Positions 1 to 7,517 of a stretch of DNA of 13,140 nt are shown here, piece after piece. The notes beneath the pieces were generated by a model. That model was not told where the DNA came from. It saw only the letters and a list, made by a program, of their open reading frames with translations, and made no database searches. This DNA is from UBA3774 sp045600025 (GTDB lineage Bacteria > Bacillota > Clostridia > Lachnospirales > Lachnospiraceae): contig JAZRXC010000026.1 of assembly GCA_045600025.1 (NCBI GenBank), positions 1-13,140 on the forward strand, in the 5' to 3' direction. The stretch's first letter is position 1, and each line of letters starts with the position of its first letter. The position numbers and the translations under genes are program-made.

Positions 1-40
1 CAAAAAACTCATATTACTTTCGAAAAAATAGGAGACAGTT

Positions 41-1189
41 ATGGCAGTAACAATAAGCGTTAAATTTCGTAACGCAGCAAAATTATATGATTTTGATCCG
101 CTTGAGGAAACTTTTGAACATGGCGACCTGGTCATAGTCGAAACCGCAAGAGGACGAGAGATGGCAACGGTAGTGGCCGGCAACAGGGAGGTGCCTGATG
201 AGGAACTCAAGCAACCGCTTAAGCCGATTATTCGCCGCGCGACGGATGAAGATGTAATGCGCGCGGATGAGAACCGCAGCAAGGAACCGGAAGCTTACCG
301 CATATGTAAAGTAAAGATAGCCGAGCATCAACTCGACATGAAGCTTGTAGCGGCAGAGTATACCTACGACGGAAGCAAGCTGCTATTCTACTTTACATCT
401 GATGACAGAGTAGATTTTCGCGAACTCGTAAAAGATCTTGCTGCGACATTCAGAACACGTATAGAGCTGCGCCAGATTGGTGTGAGAGATGAAGCTAAAA
501 TACAGGGCGGCATCGGCGGATGCGGCAGACCTTTATGCTGCAGTACATTCCTTCCGGATTTTGTGCCTGTATCAATCAAGATGGCTAAGGAACAGAACCT
601 GTCGCTTAATCCGACTAAGATATCCGGCATCTGCGGCAGACTTATGTGCTGCCTGAAAAATGAGCAGGAGACTTACGAATATCTGAATTCCACTATGCCG
701 AGAAACGGCGATACCGTAGTTCATAAAACAGAGCATGTTAAGGGTGTGGTTCAGGACACAAATGTTTTGCGCCAGAGAGTAAAGGTTCTTGTAGAGGTAG
801 ATGCCGATACAAATGAGCTGCGCGAATACCCGGTGGAAGAACTCGAGTTCAGACGCGGCAGCAAAAAGAACGAAGAGATTATATCCGATGAAGATATCGC
901 TTTTCTTGAGAGGCTTGAAGAACTTGATAAGCAAAATATAGCTGAGCAGGAACCTGCGCCCGAGCGTCCGCGCCGTGAGCGCCGCGAGCCTAAGGGCAAG
1001 AAAGAGCAGAGAAATAATCAGGAGATAAAGCCTGAAAAGCAGCTCACTGAAGGGGCAAATAAGTCTGAAAACGAGAAAAAGCAGGAAGGCGAGAAGAAGC
1101 GCGAGGGCGGCCGCCATCACGGACACCGTGGCGGCAAGAACCATCACAGAAAGGGATCGAATCCCGATACGAAAAATGCAGCAAATTGA
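41..1189 (+). CDS. ricT: RicT/YaaT, PSP1-domain protein with a long charged C-terminal tail
   Basis: Seen: 382 residues, ATG preceded by AGGAGA (30-35) at 5 nt. The PSP1 core spans about residues 1-215 and contains two cysteine clusters: C161, C166, C167 (GGCGRPLCC) and C198, C203, C204 (CGRLMCC). Known: in Bacillus subtilis RicT (YaaT) the equivalent cysteines bind iron-sulfur clusters in the RicA-RicF-RicT complex, which works with RNase Y in mRNA processing and influences sporulation and competence; the protein is cytosolic. From about residue 272 the sequence becomes a low-complexity Lys/Glu/Arg tail ending in a His/Gly/Arg-rich stretch (RHHGHRGGKNHHRKG). This makes it about 100 residues longer than the Bacillus protein as I recall it. 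The tail is probably disordered and might bind nucleic acid (inference). The 3' end overlaps the next gene by 14 nt, as expected for one operon. Family assignment is very secure; the tail's function is unknown. Confidence 0.95.
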   Translation: MAVTISVKFRNAAKLYDFDPLEETFEHGDLVIVETARGREMATVVAGNREVPDEELKQPLKPIIRRATDEDVMRADENRSKEPEAYRICKVKIAEHQLDMKLVAAEYTYDGSKLLFYFTSDDRVDFRELVKDLAATFRTRIELRQIGVRDEAKIQGGIGGCGRPLCCSTFLPDFVPVSIKMAKEQNLSLNPTKISGICGRLMCCLKNEQETYEYLNSTMPRNGDTVVHKTEHVKGVVQDTNVLRQRVKVLVEVDADTNELREYPVEELEFRRGSKKNEEIISDEDIAFLERLEELDKQNIAEQEPAPERPRRERREPKGKKEQRNNQEIKPEKQLTEGANKSENEKKQEGEKKREGGRHHGHRGGKNHHRKGSNPDTKNAAN

Positions 1190-1916
1190 TCTTCACCAAG
1201 ACGAACGAATAGATGATTTACAAAGAAACGGATACCGCATCATACAGTCACCGTCGCATTTTTGCTTCGGGATGGATGCGGTACTTCTGTCTGCATTTGC
1301 AAATATAAAAGCAAACGCCAAGGTGCTGGATTTATGCAGCGGCAATGGTGTAGTGCCTATTCTTATTGCCGCGCGCCATCCGGATGCGGATATAACCGGA
1401 ATCGAGATTCAAAATATAATTGCTGACATGGGCAGACGCAGCGTTATTATGAATGAATTGCAGTCCCGGGTTCATATAGAAACCGGTGATATCAAGGACG
1501 CCCCCGGGCATTTCGGCGCCGGAACATTTGACGTGGTTACGGTTAACCCGCCTTATATGAATGAAAATCACGGACTTACCAATCCTGATGATTCCAAGGC
1601 GCTTGCAAGACATGAAATTATGTGCAACCTTGATGATGTAATAAGAGTTTCTGCTACCTGCTTGAAGTCCGGCGGACATTTTTTCATGGTTCACAGGCCA
1701 CACCGTTTGGCAGAAATATTTGCCACTATGGAAAAGTATAAATTAGAACCGAAGAGAATCAGGATGGTACATCCTTATGTTAATTCCGAGGCCAAGATGG
1801 TGCTGATAGAAGGAACCAGAAGCGGCGGGGCATGGCTGCAGGTTGAAGCACCGCTCATCATTTACGAGAGTGAAGGTATATATACCGAGGAGCTGCGTAG
1901 TTTATATGAAGACTGA
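1176..1916 (+). CDS. tRNA1(Val) (adenine(37)-N6)-methyltransferase-like protein (TrmN6/YabB family)
   Basis: Seen: 246 residues from the ATG at 1176. I chose this start because residues just after it (DERIDDLQRNGYRIIQSPSH) match the usual family N terminus, while the extra 16 codons upstream lie wholly inside ricT. The SAM-binding motif I is VLDLCSGNG at about residues 50-58. The catalytic NPPY motif of N6-adenine methyltransferases is at about 124-127. Known: family members (COG4123; TrmN6 in E. coli, YabB in Bacillus) methylate N6 of an adenine, A37 of tRNA-Val in E. coli; the protein is a cytosolic class I Rossmann methyltransferase. It overlaps ricT by 14 nt and the next gene by 11 nt. 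In Bacillus yabA and yazA lie near this point; neither is present here. The exact substrate in this organism is inferred only from the family. No strong ribosome binding site lies in front, so translational coupling to ricT is likely. Confidence 0.88.
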   Translation: MQQIDLHQDERIDDLQRNGYRIIQSPSHFCFGMDAVLLSAFANIKANAKVLDLCSGNGVVPILIAARHPDADITGIEIQNIIADMGRRSVIMNELQSRVHIETGDIKDAPGHFGAGTFDVVTVNPPYMNENHGLTNPDDSKALARHEIMCNLDDVIRVSATCLKSGGHFFMVHRPHRLAEIFATMEKYKLEPKRIRMVHPYVNSEAKMVLIEGTRSGGAWLQVEAPLIIYESEGIYTEELRSLYED

Positions 1917-2739
1917 TGCCGGTATGTTATATGTGTGCGCTACACCCATAGGAAATATGGGCGATATTACTCTGCGCGTACTTGAAACGCTTAAGAGCGT
2001 CGACCTTATAGCGGCTGAAGATACGCGACACAGCAGAGCGCTGCTGACACATTTTGATATTCATACACCGCTTACAAGTTATCATGAGCACAATAAATAC
2101 GAGAAGGCCGAGGAACTGCTGGATGTATTAAGAAGCGGAAAGAATATTGCACTCATTTCTGATGCCGGTACTCCCGTGATATCAGATCCCGGCGAGGTAC
2201 TGGTAAGACGTTGCCGCGAGGAAGGGCTTGCCGTGACTTCACTTCCGGGTGCGTGCGCGCTGATAACGGGATTGTCGCTAAGCGGTATGGATGCAAGACG
2301 TTTTGCCTTTGAAGGCTTCCTGCCGACAGATAAAAAAGAACGCGAAGAAGCACTCGCAAGACTTGCCGGCGAAAGCCGCACCTCCATCATTTACGAAGCG
2401 CCGCACCATCTGAAAAAGACCTTATCACTACTTCTTTCCGCCATAGGCGACCGAAAAATCACGCTCTGCAGAGAGCTGACGAAGATTCACGAAGAAGCAC
2501 TCACTATGACTACCAGCGAGGCCGTAGCATATTATGACACGACGGAACCTCGCGGCGAATATGTAATAGTAATAGAAGGCGCGCCCCCAACCGAAAAAGA
2601 AACCGCCTGGGAAGAGATGTCCCTTGCCGATCATCTGCAGTATTATCTTGATCAGGGAATCGACAAAAAAGAAGCCATGAAGCTGATGGCCCGCGACCGC
2701 GGAACAAGCAAAAGAGACATATATCAGGGGCTATTATAA
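1906..2739 (+). CDS. rsmI: 16S rRNA (cytidine1402-2'-O)-methyltransferase RsmI
   Basis: Seen: 277 residues from ATG 1906. Diagnostic RsmI/YraL motifs are present: the N-terminal ATPIGNMGDITLR, AAEDTRHSR, LISDAGTPVISDPG, then SLPGACALITGLSLSG, FEGFLP and RGEYVIVIEG. Known: RsmI is a SAM-dependent tetrapyrrole-methylase-fold enzyme that 2'-O-methylates C1402 in the decoding centre of the 30S subunit. The gene sits in its usual Bacillota place downstream of ricT and trmN. Start choice is not fully settled. ATG 1906 has a GAGGAG (1887-1892) but 13 nt away, while ATG 1924 gives the usual family N terminus (MLYVCATPIGN) with no clear ribosome binding site. An overlap of 11 nt with the methyltransferase gene suggests coupled translation. 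This is the last gene of the operon; a hairpin about 90 bp downstream may end transcription. Confidence 0.95.
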   Translation: MKTDAGMLYVCATPIGNMGDITLRVLETLKSVDLIAAEDTRHSRALLTHFDIHTPLTSYHEHNKYEKAEELLDVLRSGKNIALISDAGTPVISDPGEVLVRRCREEGLAVTSLPGACALITGLSLSGMDARRFAFEGFLPTDKKEREEALARLAGESRTSIIYEAPHHLKKTLSLLLSAIGDRKITLCRELTKIHEEALTMTTSEAVAYYDTTEPRGEYVIVIEGAPPTEKETAWEEMSLADHLQYYLDQGIDKKEAMKLMARDRGTSKRDIYQGLL

Positions 2740-2744
2740 GAAAT

Positions 2745-2760
2745 GTGACGCCAGCGTCAC
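2745..2760. promoter_or_regulatory. Near-perfect palindrome, possible operator 1
   Basis: Seen: GTGACGC-CA-GCGTCAC, seven matched bases per arm around a 2-nt centre, extendable by one pair (T2744/A2761). It begins 6 nt after the rsmI stop. It is followed by A-rich, not T-rich, sequence on the plus strand, so it is a poor plus-strand terminator. With the second GTGAC/GTCAC element it looks like a binding site for a dimeric regulator (inference). It resembles CRP-type sites only loosely (TGTGA-N8-TCACA instead of N6). Confidence 0.5.
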
Positions 2761-2797
2761 AAAAACCCCGAAAAAGCCCCCAAAACCACCTAAAAAT

Positions 2798-2812
2798 GTG
2801 ACAAAACGTCAC
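2798..2812. promoter_or_regulatory. Second palindrome abutting the -35 box, possible operator 2
   Basis: Seen: GTGAC-AAAAC-GTCAC, five matched bases per arm and a 5-nt centre. It ends immediately before the TTGACC -35 element at 2813. The centre (2805) lies 52.5 bp from the centre of the first palindrome, close to five DNA turns. This position suits an activator contacting RNA polymerase, or cooperative binding and looping with the first site (inference). No regulator gene is visible nearby. Confidence 0.5.
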
Positions 2813-2842
2813 TTGACCAAATATACAAAGAGACTCTACAAT
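2813..2842 (+). promoter_or_regulatory. Predicted sigma-A-type promoter of the Tad operon
   Basis: Seen: TTGACC (2813-2818), an 18-nt spacer, then TACAAT (2837-2842); both boxes differ from consensus at one base. Transcription would start near 2849, giving a leader of about 84 nt before the first tad gene. The -10 box lies inside the hairpin at 2827-2872, so a transcript starting here would lack the 5' arm and could not form it. No riboswitch was recognised in the leader. Confidence 0.6.
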
Positions 2843-2872
2843 GACTGCGTAAGTCAAAAAGAGAGTCTCTTT
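2827..2872 (+). terminator. Long hairpin, possible terminator of the ricT-trmN-rsmI operon
   Basis: Seen: an 11-bp perfect stem, AAAGAGACTCT (2827-2837) with AGAGTCTCTTT (2862-2872). It encloses a second small stem TGACT/AGTCA (2842-2846 with 2852-2856). The following bases (GCTTATCT) are only moderately T-rich, so termination strength is uncertain. It would form only in RNA reading through from rsmI, because the downstream promoter's -10 box overlaps the first arm. Confidence 0.45.
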
Positions 2873-2932
2873 GCTTATCTATAGATCTTGGCATTCCGCC
2901 ACACTATAGCCTAAAACCGAAAGGAACAAAAA

Positions 2933-3319
2933 ATGACTCCCAAAGAAGGGATGCTTCTTACAGTCCTTGTACTGTCAAGCATCTGGGATATCAGCCTCTA
3001 TATTATACCGAATGAACTATTGGCGGCAGCATTTATTGTAGGATTTGCTCTGTTTCCCAATTTGGGATTTATTTTAAGAGCAGTGATGATAATTGCAATC
3101 GGACGGCCATTTGCCAAGAAGAAATTGTTCGGTGGCGGCGATGTAAAGTTGTACGCGCTCATATGTGCATATCTCGGAATCAGAAGATTTATCACAGTGT
3201 TTATTCTATCGGTTCTCGCAGCAGGAATACCGGCATTGATTATTTTGATAAGGAAAAAGAACTGGAAAATCCCGATGGCCGCAATGATGCTGGCAGGGTA
3301 TTTACTAACACTTATTTAG
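2933..3319 (+). CDS. Prepilin peptidase 1 (A24 family, TadV/CpaA type)
   Basis: Seen: 128 residues, mostly hydrophobic with several membrane segments. The two catalytic aspartates of A24 aspartic peptidases are present: D19 in WDISLYIIPN (family pattern D-x5-IPN) and D70 in GGGD (GxGD motif). A C-terminal PMAAMMLAG stretch also fits the family. Known: such enzymes sit in the cytoplasmic membrane and cut type IV and Flp prepilins after a conserved glycine. Like TadV/CpaA, it lacks the N-terminal methylase domain of PilD. ATG 2933 has AAGGAA (2921-2926) at 6 nt. It is the first gene of the Tad operon, and its TAG stop overlaps the ribosome binding site of tadZ. A second enzyme of the same family lies at 10062-10472. 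Which substrates each enzyme takes cannot be told from sequence. Confidence 0.88.
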   Translation: MTPKEGMLLTVLVLSSIWDISLYIIPNELLAAAFIVGFALFPNLGFILRAVMIIAIGRPFAKKKLFGGGDVKLYALICAYLGIRRFITVFILSVLAAGIPALIILIRKKNWKIPMAAMMLAGYLLTLI

Positions 3320-3327
3320 GAGGAAAT

Positions 3328-4290
3328 ATGTCTAAAAAAATATTTTGTTTGTGCGATTATGACAGAAACTATGCAGAAAATTTTTCAAAATACATTTGGG
3401 ACAGCGCGGGGCGAGAATTTGAAATCCGTGCGTTTACAAAACCGGAAATATTTATTGATTATATTGTTTCCGGAAAGGTGGATGTACTGCTTATTGCGGA
3501 AGATTTTTTAAGTGAGCTTATCAATAAGATTCCTTCTCTTTCAATTCAGAATGCATCGGTTTTTATTCTTACGGACAATTCGAGAGAAGCTGATTTCGGA
3601 AGCACCATATATAAGTATCAATCAGCTAAAAAAATTCTTGAGGAAATTATGACAGTATACGGAAAAAGTGCAGAAAGTCCGGCGAATTATGTCACTGACA
3701 AGGAGAGACATATAGCCGTCTACAGCCCTCTCGGCAGATGCGGGAAAACATCTCTGGCGCTTGAAATCGGAAGACAGTTATCCAGGTACGAAGATACGCT
3801 TGTTATTAGTTTCGACGAGTACTGTGTGCATGATGAAATCAAGTGGAAAACTTCTGACAGAGGGCTTTCCGAACTTATATATCGATATTATGTAAAAGAT
3901 AAAGATGGCATGGTACTTACAGATTATCTGCGCGGTAATGACGGGCTGTATATTTTACCGGGTGTTGTTGTGCCGGAAGACATTAAAGAATCAGATTGTA
4001 TCACTCTTTCGGAAATAATTACCGACTTCTACAATCTGCATCAATTTAAGAATATCGTGATTGATGTCGGGAATGCAGTGACTCATCCGGAAAAGTTTCT
4101 GCGCGAAAGTAACATAGTAATAGTTCCGACGCTTGAAGATGAAATCAGCGGCGCAAAGCTATCAAGCTGGAAGCCGGAGCCGGATATCAGCAGATTGCTT
4201 CATTATGTGGAAATGTCACAAAACGGTTCTGTTCGCGAGCCCGCAGAGGTTGCTCAAGAGATATTAAGAGGCAGCGCCAATGAAAGATGA
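3328..4290 (+). CDS. tadZ: TadZ/CpaE-like P-loop ATPase
   Basis: Seen: 320 residues from ATG 3328, chosen for the perfect AGGAGG (3318-3323) just in front; a longer in-frame reading overlaps the peptidase gene and lacks such a site. Residues 1-110 resemble a degenerate response-regulator receiver fold. Residues 125-290 form a MinD/ParA-like P-loop ATPase with a Walker A motif at about 132-142 (YSPLGRCGKTS) and a Walker-B-like NIVIDVG at 242-248. The lysine usual in the 'deviant' KGGxGKT loop is replaced (GRCGKTS). Known: TadZ/CpaE proteins localise the Tad secretion apparatus, often at a cell pole, at the cytoplasmic face of the membrane. The gene overlaps tadA by 11 nt. The receiver part shows no obvious full phosphorylation pocket, so phosphorylation control is doubtful (inference). 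Confidence 0.85.
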   Translation: MSKKIFCLCDYDRNYAENFSKYIWDSAGREFEIRAFTKPEIFIDYIVSGKVDVLLIAEDFLSELINKIPSLSIQNASVFILTDNSREADFGSTIYKYQSAKKILEEIMTVYGKSAESPANYVTDKERHIAVYSPLGRCGKTSLALEIGRQLSRYEDTLVISFDEYCVHDEIKWKTSDRGLSELIYRYYVKDKDGMVLTDYLRGNDGLYILPGVVVPEDIKESDCITLSEIITDFYNLHQFKNIVIDVGNAVTHPEKFLRESNIVIVPTLEDEISGAKLSSWKPEPDISRLLHYVEMSQNGSVREPAEVAQEILRGSANER

Positions 4291-5476
4291 AGAACTGCTG
4301 ATAGAAAAACTCAGGCAGTCGATTATAGAAGAAACAGATCTTTCGCACGAATTATCCGATGAGCAAATGCTTGCATTAATTGACAGGGCCATATGTACAG
4401 ACGAAGACATATCAAAACTCGGGGCGGTGCATTTGACAAAAATCAGAAAAGGATTATTCGATTCGTTTCGCAGGCTGGATATTTTGCAGGAGCTTCTTGA
4501 TGATCCGGAAATATCCGAAGTAATGGTAAATGGAAGCAAGTCAATCTATTACGAAAAAAACGGGCGTATAGAAAAATGGAACAAGTCCTTTTCCTCAGTC
4601 GAGAAGTTGGAAGACATAATTCAGCAAATTGTATCCGGCGTCAACAGATCTGTAAATACCGCGAGCCCTATTGCGGACGCAAGACTTCCGGATGGCGCCA
4701 GAGTAAATGTAGTACTGCCGCCTGCTGCACCTGACGGTCCGGTAATTACAATCCGAAGATTTCCTGCAAAACCGATAGACATGAAAGCCCTTCTTGAAAA
4801 GAAAAGCATCACAGAAGCAGCAGCGATATTTTTGGAAAAACTGGTCAAGGCAGGATACAACATATTTATCAGCGGTGGTACCGGATCGGGGAAGACTACA
4901 TTTCTAAATGCACTTTCTCAGTTCATCCCGGAAGGACAACGCGTAGTTACCATAGAAGATTCTGCCGAATTACAGCTTACAGTTGAAAACCTCGTACGTC
5001 TTGAAGCACGAGATGCGAATAGTGACGGACAAGGAGAAATAACAATTCGCGATTTAATAAAAACTGCATTGAGAATGCGTCCTGACAGGTTAATCGTAGG
5101 AGAAGTGCGTGGCGCCGAGGCTCTCGATATGCTCCAGGCTATGAATACAGGCCACGACGGATCACTTTCAACCGGGCATGCGAATTCGCCCAAAGATATG
5201 CTTACAAGGCTTGAGACACTTGTACTAATGGGAGGCGATTTGCCGCTTTCGGCAATCAGAGGCCAGATAGCATCAGCACTGGATATCATAGTTCATTTAG
5301 GGCGAATGCGTGACGGATCAAGAAGAGTTCTTTCAATAATGGAAGTGAAGGAATATATAAATGACAAAATTGAACTTGAAACACTTTTTGAATACAGAGA
5401 AAAAGAGGGACTCGTTAAAACGGGAGAACTTTCGTCAAAGAGAAAACTCGAAAGCGCAGGATTATGCGAAGTATAA
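4280..5476 (+). CDS. tadA: TadA/CpaF secretion ATPase
   Basis: Seen: 398 residues with all core motifs of the type II/IV secretion ATPase (GspE/VirB11-like) superfamily. The N-terminal domain (about 60-165) contains EISEVMVNG and RLPDGARVN. Walker A GGTGSGKTT is at 199-207, Walker B LIVGE with the glutamate at 275, and the His box (TGHDGSLSTGHA) at 290-301. Known: TadA/CpaF is the hexameric cytoplasmic motor that powers Flp pilus assembly through TadB/TadC. Start ATG 4280 overlaps the tadZ stop and has AGAGG (4266-4270) at 9 nt. The C terminus (LVKTGELSSKRKLESAGL) looks like the intact family ending. The last 38 codons overlap the start of tadB in another frame, an unusually long overlap (116 nt). 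Function is very secure. Confidence 0.95.
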   Translation: MKDEELLIEKLRQSIIEETDLSHELSDEQMLALIDRAICTDEDISKLGAVHLTKIRKGLFDSFRRLDILQELLDDPEISEVMVNGSKSIYYEKNGRIEKWNKSFSSVEKLEDIIQQIVSGVNRSVNTASPIADARLPDGARVNVVLPPAAPDGPVITIRRFPAKPIDMKALLEKKSITEAAAIFLEKLVKAGYNIFISGGTGSGKTTFLNALSQFIPEGQRVVTIEDSAELQLTVENLVRLEARDANSDGQGEITIRDLIKTALRMRPDRLIVGEVRGAEALDMLQAMNTGHDGSLSTGHANSPKDMLTRLETLVLMGGDLPLSAIRGQIASALDIIVHLGRMRDGSRRVLSIMEVKEYINDKIELETLFEYREKEGLVKTGELSSKRKLESAGLCEV

Positions 5477-6191
5477 CTTAAGCCTTTTGGAATTTTCTGT
5501 TGGGATTTTGTTCTTTGCAATCATTGATATTTGTGTCAGCTTGATTTTTTACAATAGCTTGATACCGGTGCTGATATTTGCGGCGGCATTTCCCCTTTTT
5601 ATTAAAGTGTACAAAACTCTGCTTAGGGAAAGAAGAAGTAATCGTATGAGAAAGCAGTTTCGCGATGGAATAAGTGCGCTCACATCGGCACTTCGTGCAG
5701 GAGTTGCGGCAGAAAATGCTATGGATCAGGCGATAGAACAGATGAGAGGAATATACGGGGCGGATGCAGAGTTAGTTCGCGAGTTCCAGATTATTAAAAG
5801 CAAGCTGTCAATGAATTCCACTATAGAAGCGGCATTTTCCGATCTTGCTGTGCGTAGCGGTCTGGATGAGATTCGCGAGCTTTCCGAAGTATTTGCAATT
5901 GCTAAAAGAAGTGGCGGGTCGCTTCCTGATATTTTGCAGCATACAGTACATATTATTGATTCAAAATTACGTGTGTTTGAGGAAATCGAAACAATGATGA
6001 CCGGCAAGCGATTAGAACAAAGGATTATGTGTCTTATGCCTATAGGAATTATTCTGTATATGAATATCACAAGTCCGGAGTTTATGGAACCTATGTATAG
6101 TGGATTGTCAGGGCGAGTAATCATGAGCATTCTTCTGTTAGTATATATTTTCTCTATTTATTTGGGCGAAAGGATAATGAAGCAATCATGA
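5361..6191 (+). CDS. tadB: TadB, inner-membrane platform protein (T2SSF domain)
   Basis: Seen: 276 residues. After a highly charged N terminus (1-36), paired membrane segments lie at about 45-63 and 66-82. A cytoplasmic type II secretion F domain follows (about 100-220), with ISALTSALRAG and AKRSGGSLPDIL. Two more membrane segments lie at about 222-235 and 252-269. Known: TadB and TadC form the membrane platform on which the TadA motor acts. The ATG at 5361 has GAAGGA in front, but it starts inside tadA. No ATG or GTG lies downstream before the conserved part (YAKYNLSLLEF), only TTG codons such as 5388, so the true start may be later than annotated. The stop overlaps the tadC start as ATGA, showing tight coupling. 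Confidence 0.88.
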   Translation: MTKLNLKHFLNTEKKRDSLKRENFRQRENSKAQDYAKYNLSLLEFSVGILFFAIIDICVSLIFYNSLIPVLIFAAAFPLFIKVYKTLLRERRSNRMRKQFRDGISALTSALRAGVAAENAMDQAIEQMRGIYGADAELVREFQIIKSKLSMNSTIEAAFSDLAVRSGLDEIRELSEVFAIAKRSGGSLPDILQHTVHIIDSKLRVFEEIETMMTGKRLEQRIMCLMPIGIILYMNITSPEFMEPMYSGLSGRVIMSILLLVYIFSIYLGERIMKQS

Positions 6192-7507
6192 AACTTTGTG
6201 ACATATATTATCGCACAAGAAAAAGGCTTCACATTCAGGCGGTTTCACCCGAACGGATTAAGATGCTGAATTTGCTGTATCCGGATAGAAACCCTGAAGA
6301 AGTGGCCCGCGAGCAGGACGAAAAACTGCTTCGAACGATTCTGCTGGTAGTTGCAGTCGGAGTGGTGCTTTCTATATCGGTTTTATTTGCGGATGGTATA
6401 AGGAAAAATGTAGAAAGTATTATCCGGAAAGAACCGGGCAAGGGCAATACCAGGCTGGAGCTTGTCGCAGAATATGAAGGAGAGGAAATCCCGATAGAAG
6501 TAAGCGTAAACAGCAGGCAATATACCGAAGAAGAAATCGATGTATTGTTTGAAGCCTCAAAGGTTGAGATGTTTGAAAGAATACTTGGCGAAAATGAAAG
6601 TCTGAATTATGTAGATAAAAATCTGAACCTTGAACTTACGTACCTCGAGAACGGCGCAGAATGTAAATGGCGCATGTCAGAAGTAGGACTTGTGACGTAT
6701 GCAGGAGTTTTAATAGAGCCGGAAAGGTTTGAAGGCGGGTACAAGACGAGCGCCGAATTGCGAATAACATACGGAACTGAAATACGCAGGTATAGCACGG
6801 AACTGATACTATATCCGCCGTCAGGAGAGCTTTCTGCCGCAGAACAGATAGAGGCAAATATAAAAGCAGCAGATAGTGAAAATCCATACGATAAAGAATT
6901 GATTTTACCGAATCAGTTGGGCGATAGCAAACTTGATTATCTTGAAAGAAAAGAAAGCGGAGCTGTTGCCGGAATAGTATTGTTGATTCTACTGGTAATA
7001 GGACTAATGATATTCAGGGAAAAAGAAGAACTGAAAAATGAAAAGAAGTCGCGAGATGAACAGCTGGAAAGCGAATACCCGGTGCTGGTTTCAAAGCTTG
7101 CGGTTCTTATAGGCGCCGGCCTTTCAATTAGAAAAGCTTGGGAGAGAATAGTTGAAGACTATAAAAAATCAAAGACGGATGCGAAGCCGCTGTATCAGGA
7201 AATGGATCTGGCTATGCGGCGCATGGGACAGGGGTACACGGAAGAGGAAGCCCTGACTGAATTTGGGAAGCGCATCGCTTTAAATGATTATCTCAGGTTT
7301 GTCGGGACATTGGAAAGCCAGCGAAAAAACGGAAAAGCGGAGCTGCTTGCATTTTTGCGGGATGAAGCAAACGGCGCGCTTGAAAAAAGTCTTATGGTTG
7401 CCAAAAGACGAGGAGAAAAAATGTCATCAAAATTGTTAGTGCCGATGATACTCTTATTTGCCGTTGTTTTGGCATTACTGATTATACCGGCATTTATCAG
7501 CTGGTAA
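6188..7507 (+). CDS. tadC: TadC, platform protein with a large extracytoplasmic insert
   Basis: Seen: 439 residues, longer than the roughly 300 of classical TadC. The order is: cytosolic N terminus (1-48), membrane segment 1 (49-68), a hydrophilic insert (about 69-256), membrane segment 2 (257-276), cytoplasmic T2SSF domain (about 290-410) with LAVLIGAGLSIRKAWERI, and a final membrane segment (414-437). The insert contains a stretch (about 145-210) that resembles the 'atrophied bacterial Ig' pattern: a leucine-rich strand, a central Trp, then a Gly and paired beta-strand-like segments. That domain call is an inference. The insert probably lies outside the membrane and may contact pilins or the wall. 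ATGA overlap with tadB; flp follows 11 nt after the stop. Confidence 0.85.
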   Translation: MKLCDIYYRTRKRLHIQAVSPERIKMLNLLYPDRNPEEVAREQDEKLLRTILLVVAVGVVLSISVLFADGIRKNVESIIRKEPGKGNTRLELVAEYEGEEIPIEVSVNSRQYTEEEIDVLFEASKVEMFERILGENESLNYVDKNLNLELTYLENGAECKWRMSEVGLVTYAGVLIEPERFEGGYKTSAELRITYGTEIRRYSTELILYPPSGELSAAEQIEANIKAADSENPYDKELILPNQLGDSKLDYLERKESGAVAGIVLLILLVIGLMIFREKEELKNEKKSRDEQLESEYPVLVSKLAVLIGAGLSIRKAWERIVEDYKKSKTDAKPLYQEMDLAMRRMGQGYTEEEALTEFGKRIALNDYLRFVGTLESQRKNGKAELLAFLRDEANGALEKSLMVAKRRGEKMSSKLLVPMILLFAVVLALLIIPAFISW

Positions 7508-7517
7508 GGAGGATTAA

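Noticed and set aside
572..1147. Long hydrophobic reading frame on the minus strand opposite ricT.
   Set aside because: It is a shadow of the charged RicT tail; there is no ribosome binding site, and the plus-strand gene is clearly real.
2888..2910. Second promoter TTGGCA...TATAGC in the Tad leader.
   Set aside because: The spacer is 11 nt, too short for a sigma-A promoter.
2849..2932. Possible c-di-GMP riboswitch in the Tad leader (a GCCTAAAACC stretch near 2910).
   Set aside because: The leader is only about 84 nt and lacks the paired stems and conserved core of GEMM-I; the short match is not enough.
3163..3327. N-terminal extension of TadZ in frame with 3328.
   Set aside because: It lies inside the peptidase gene, lacks a ribosome binding site, and ATG 3328 has a perfect one.
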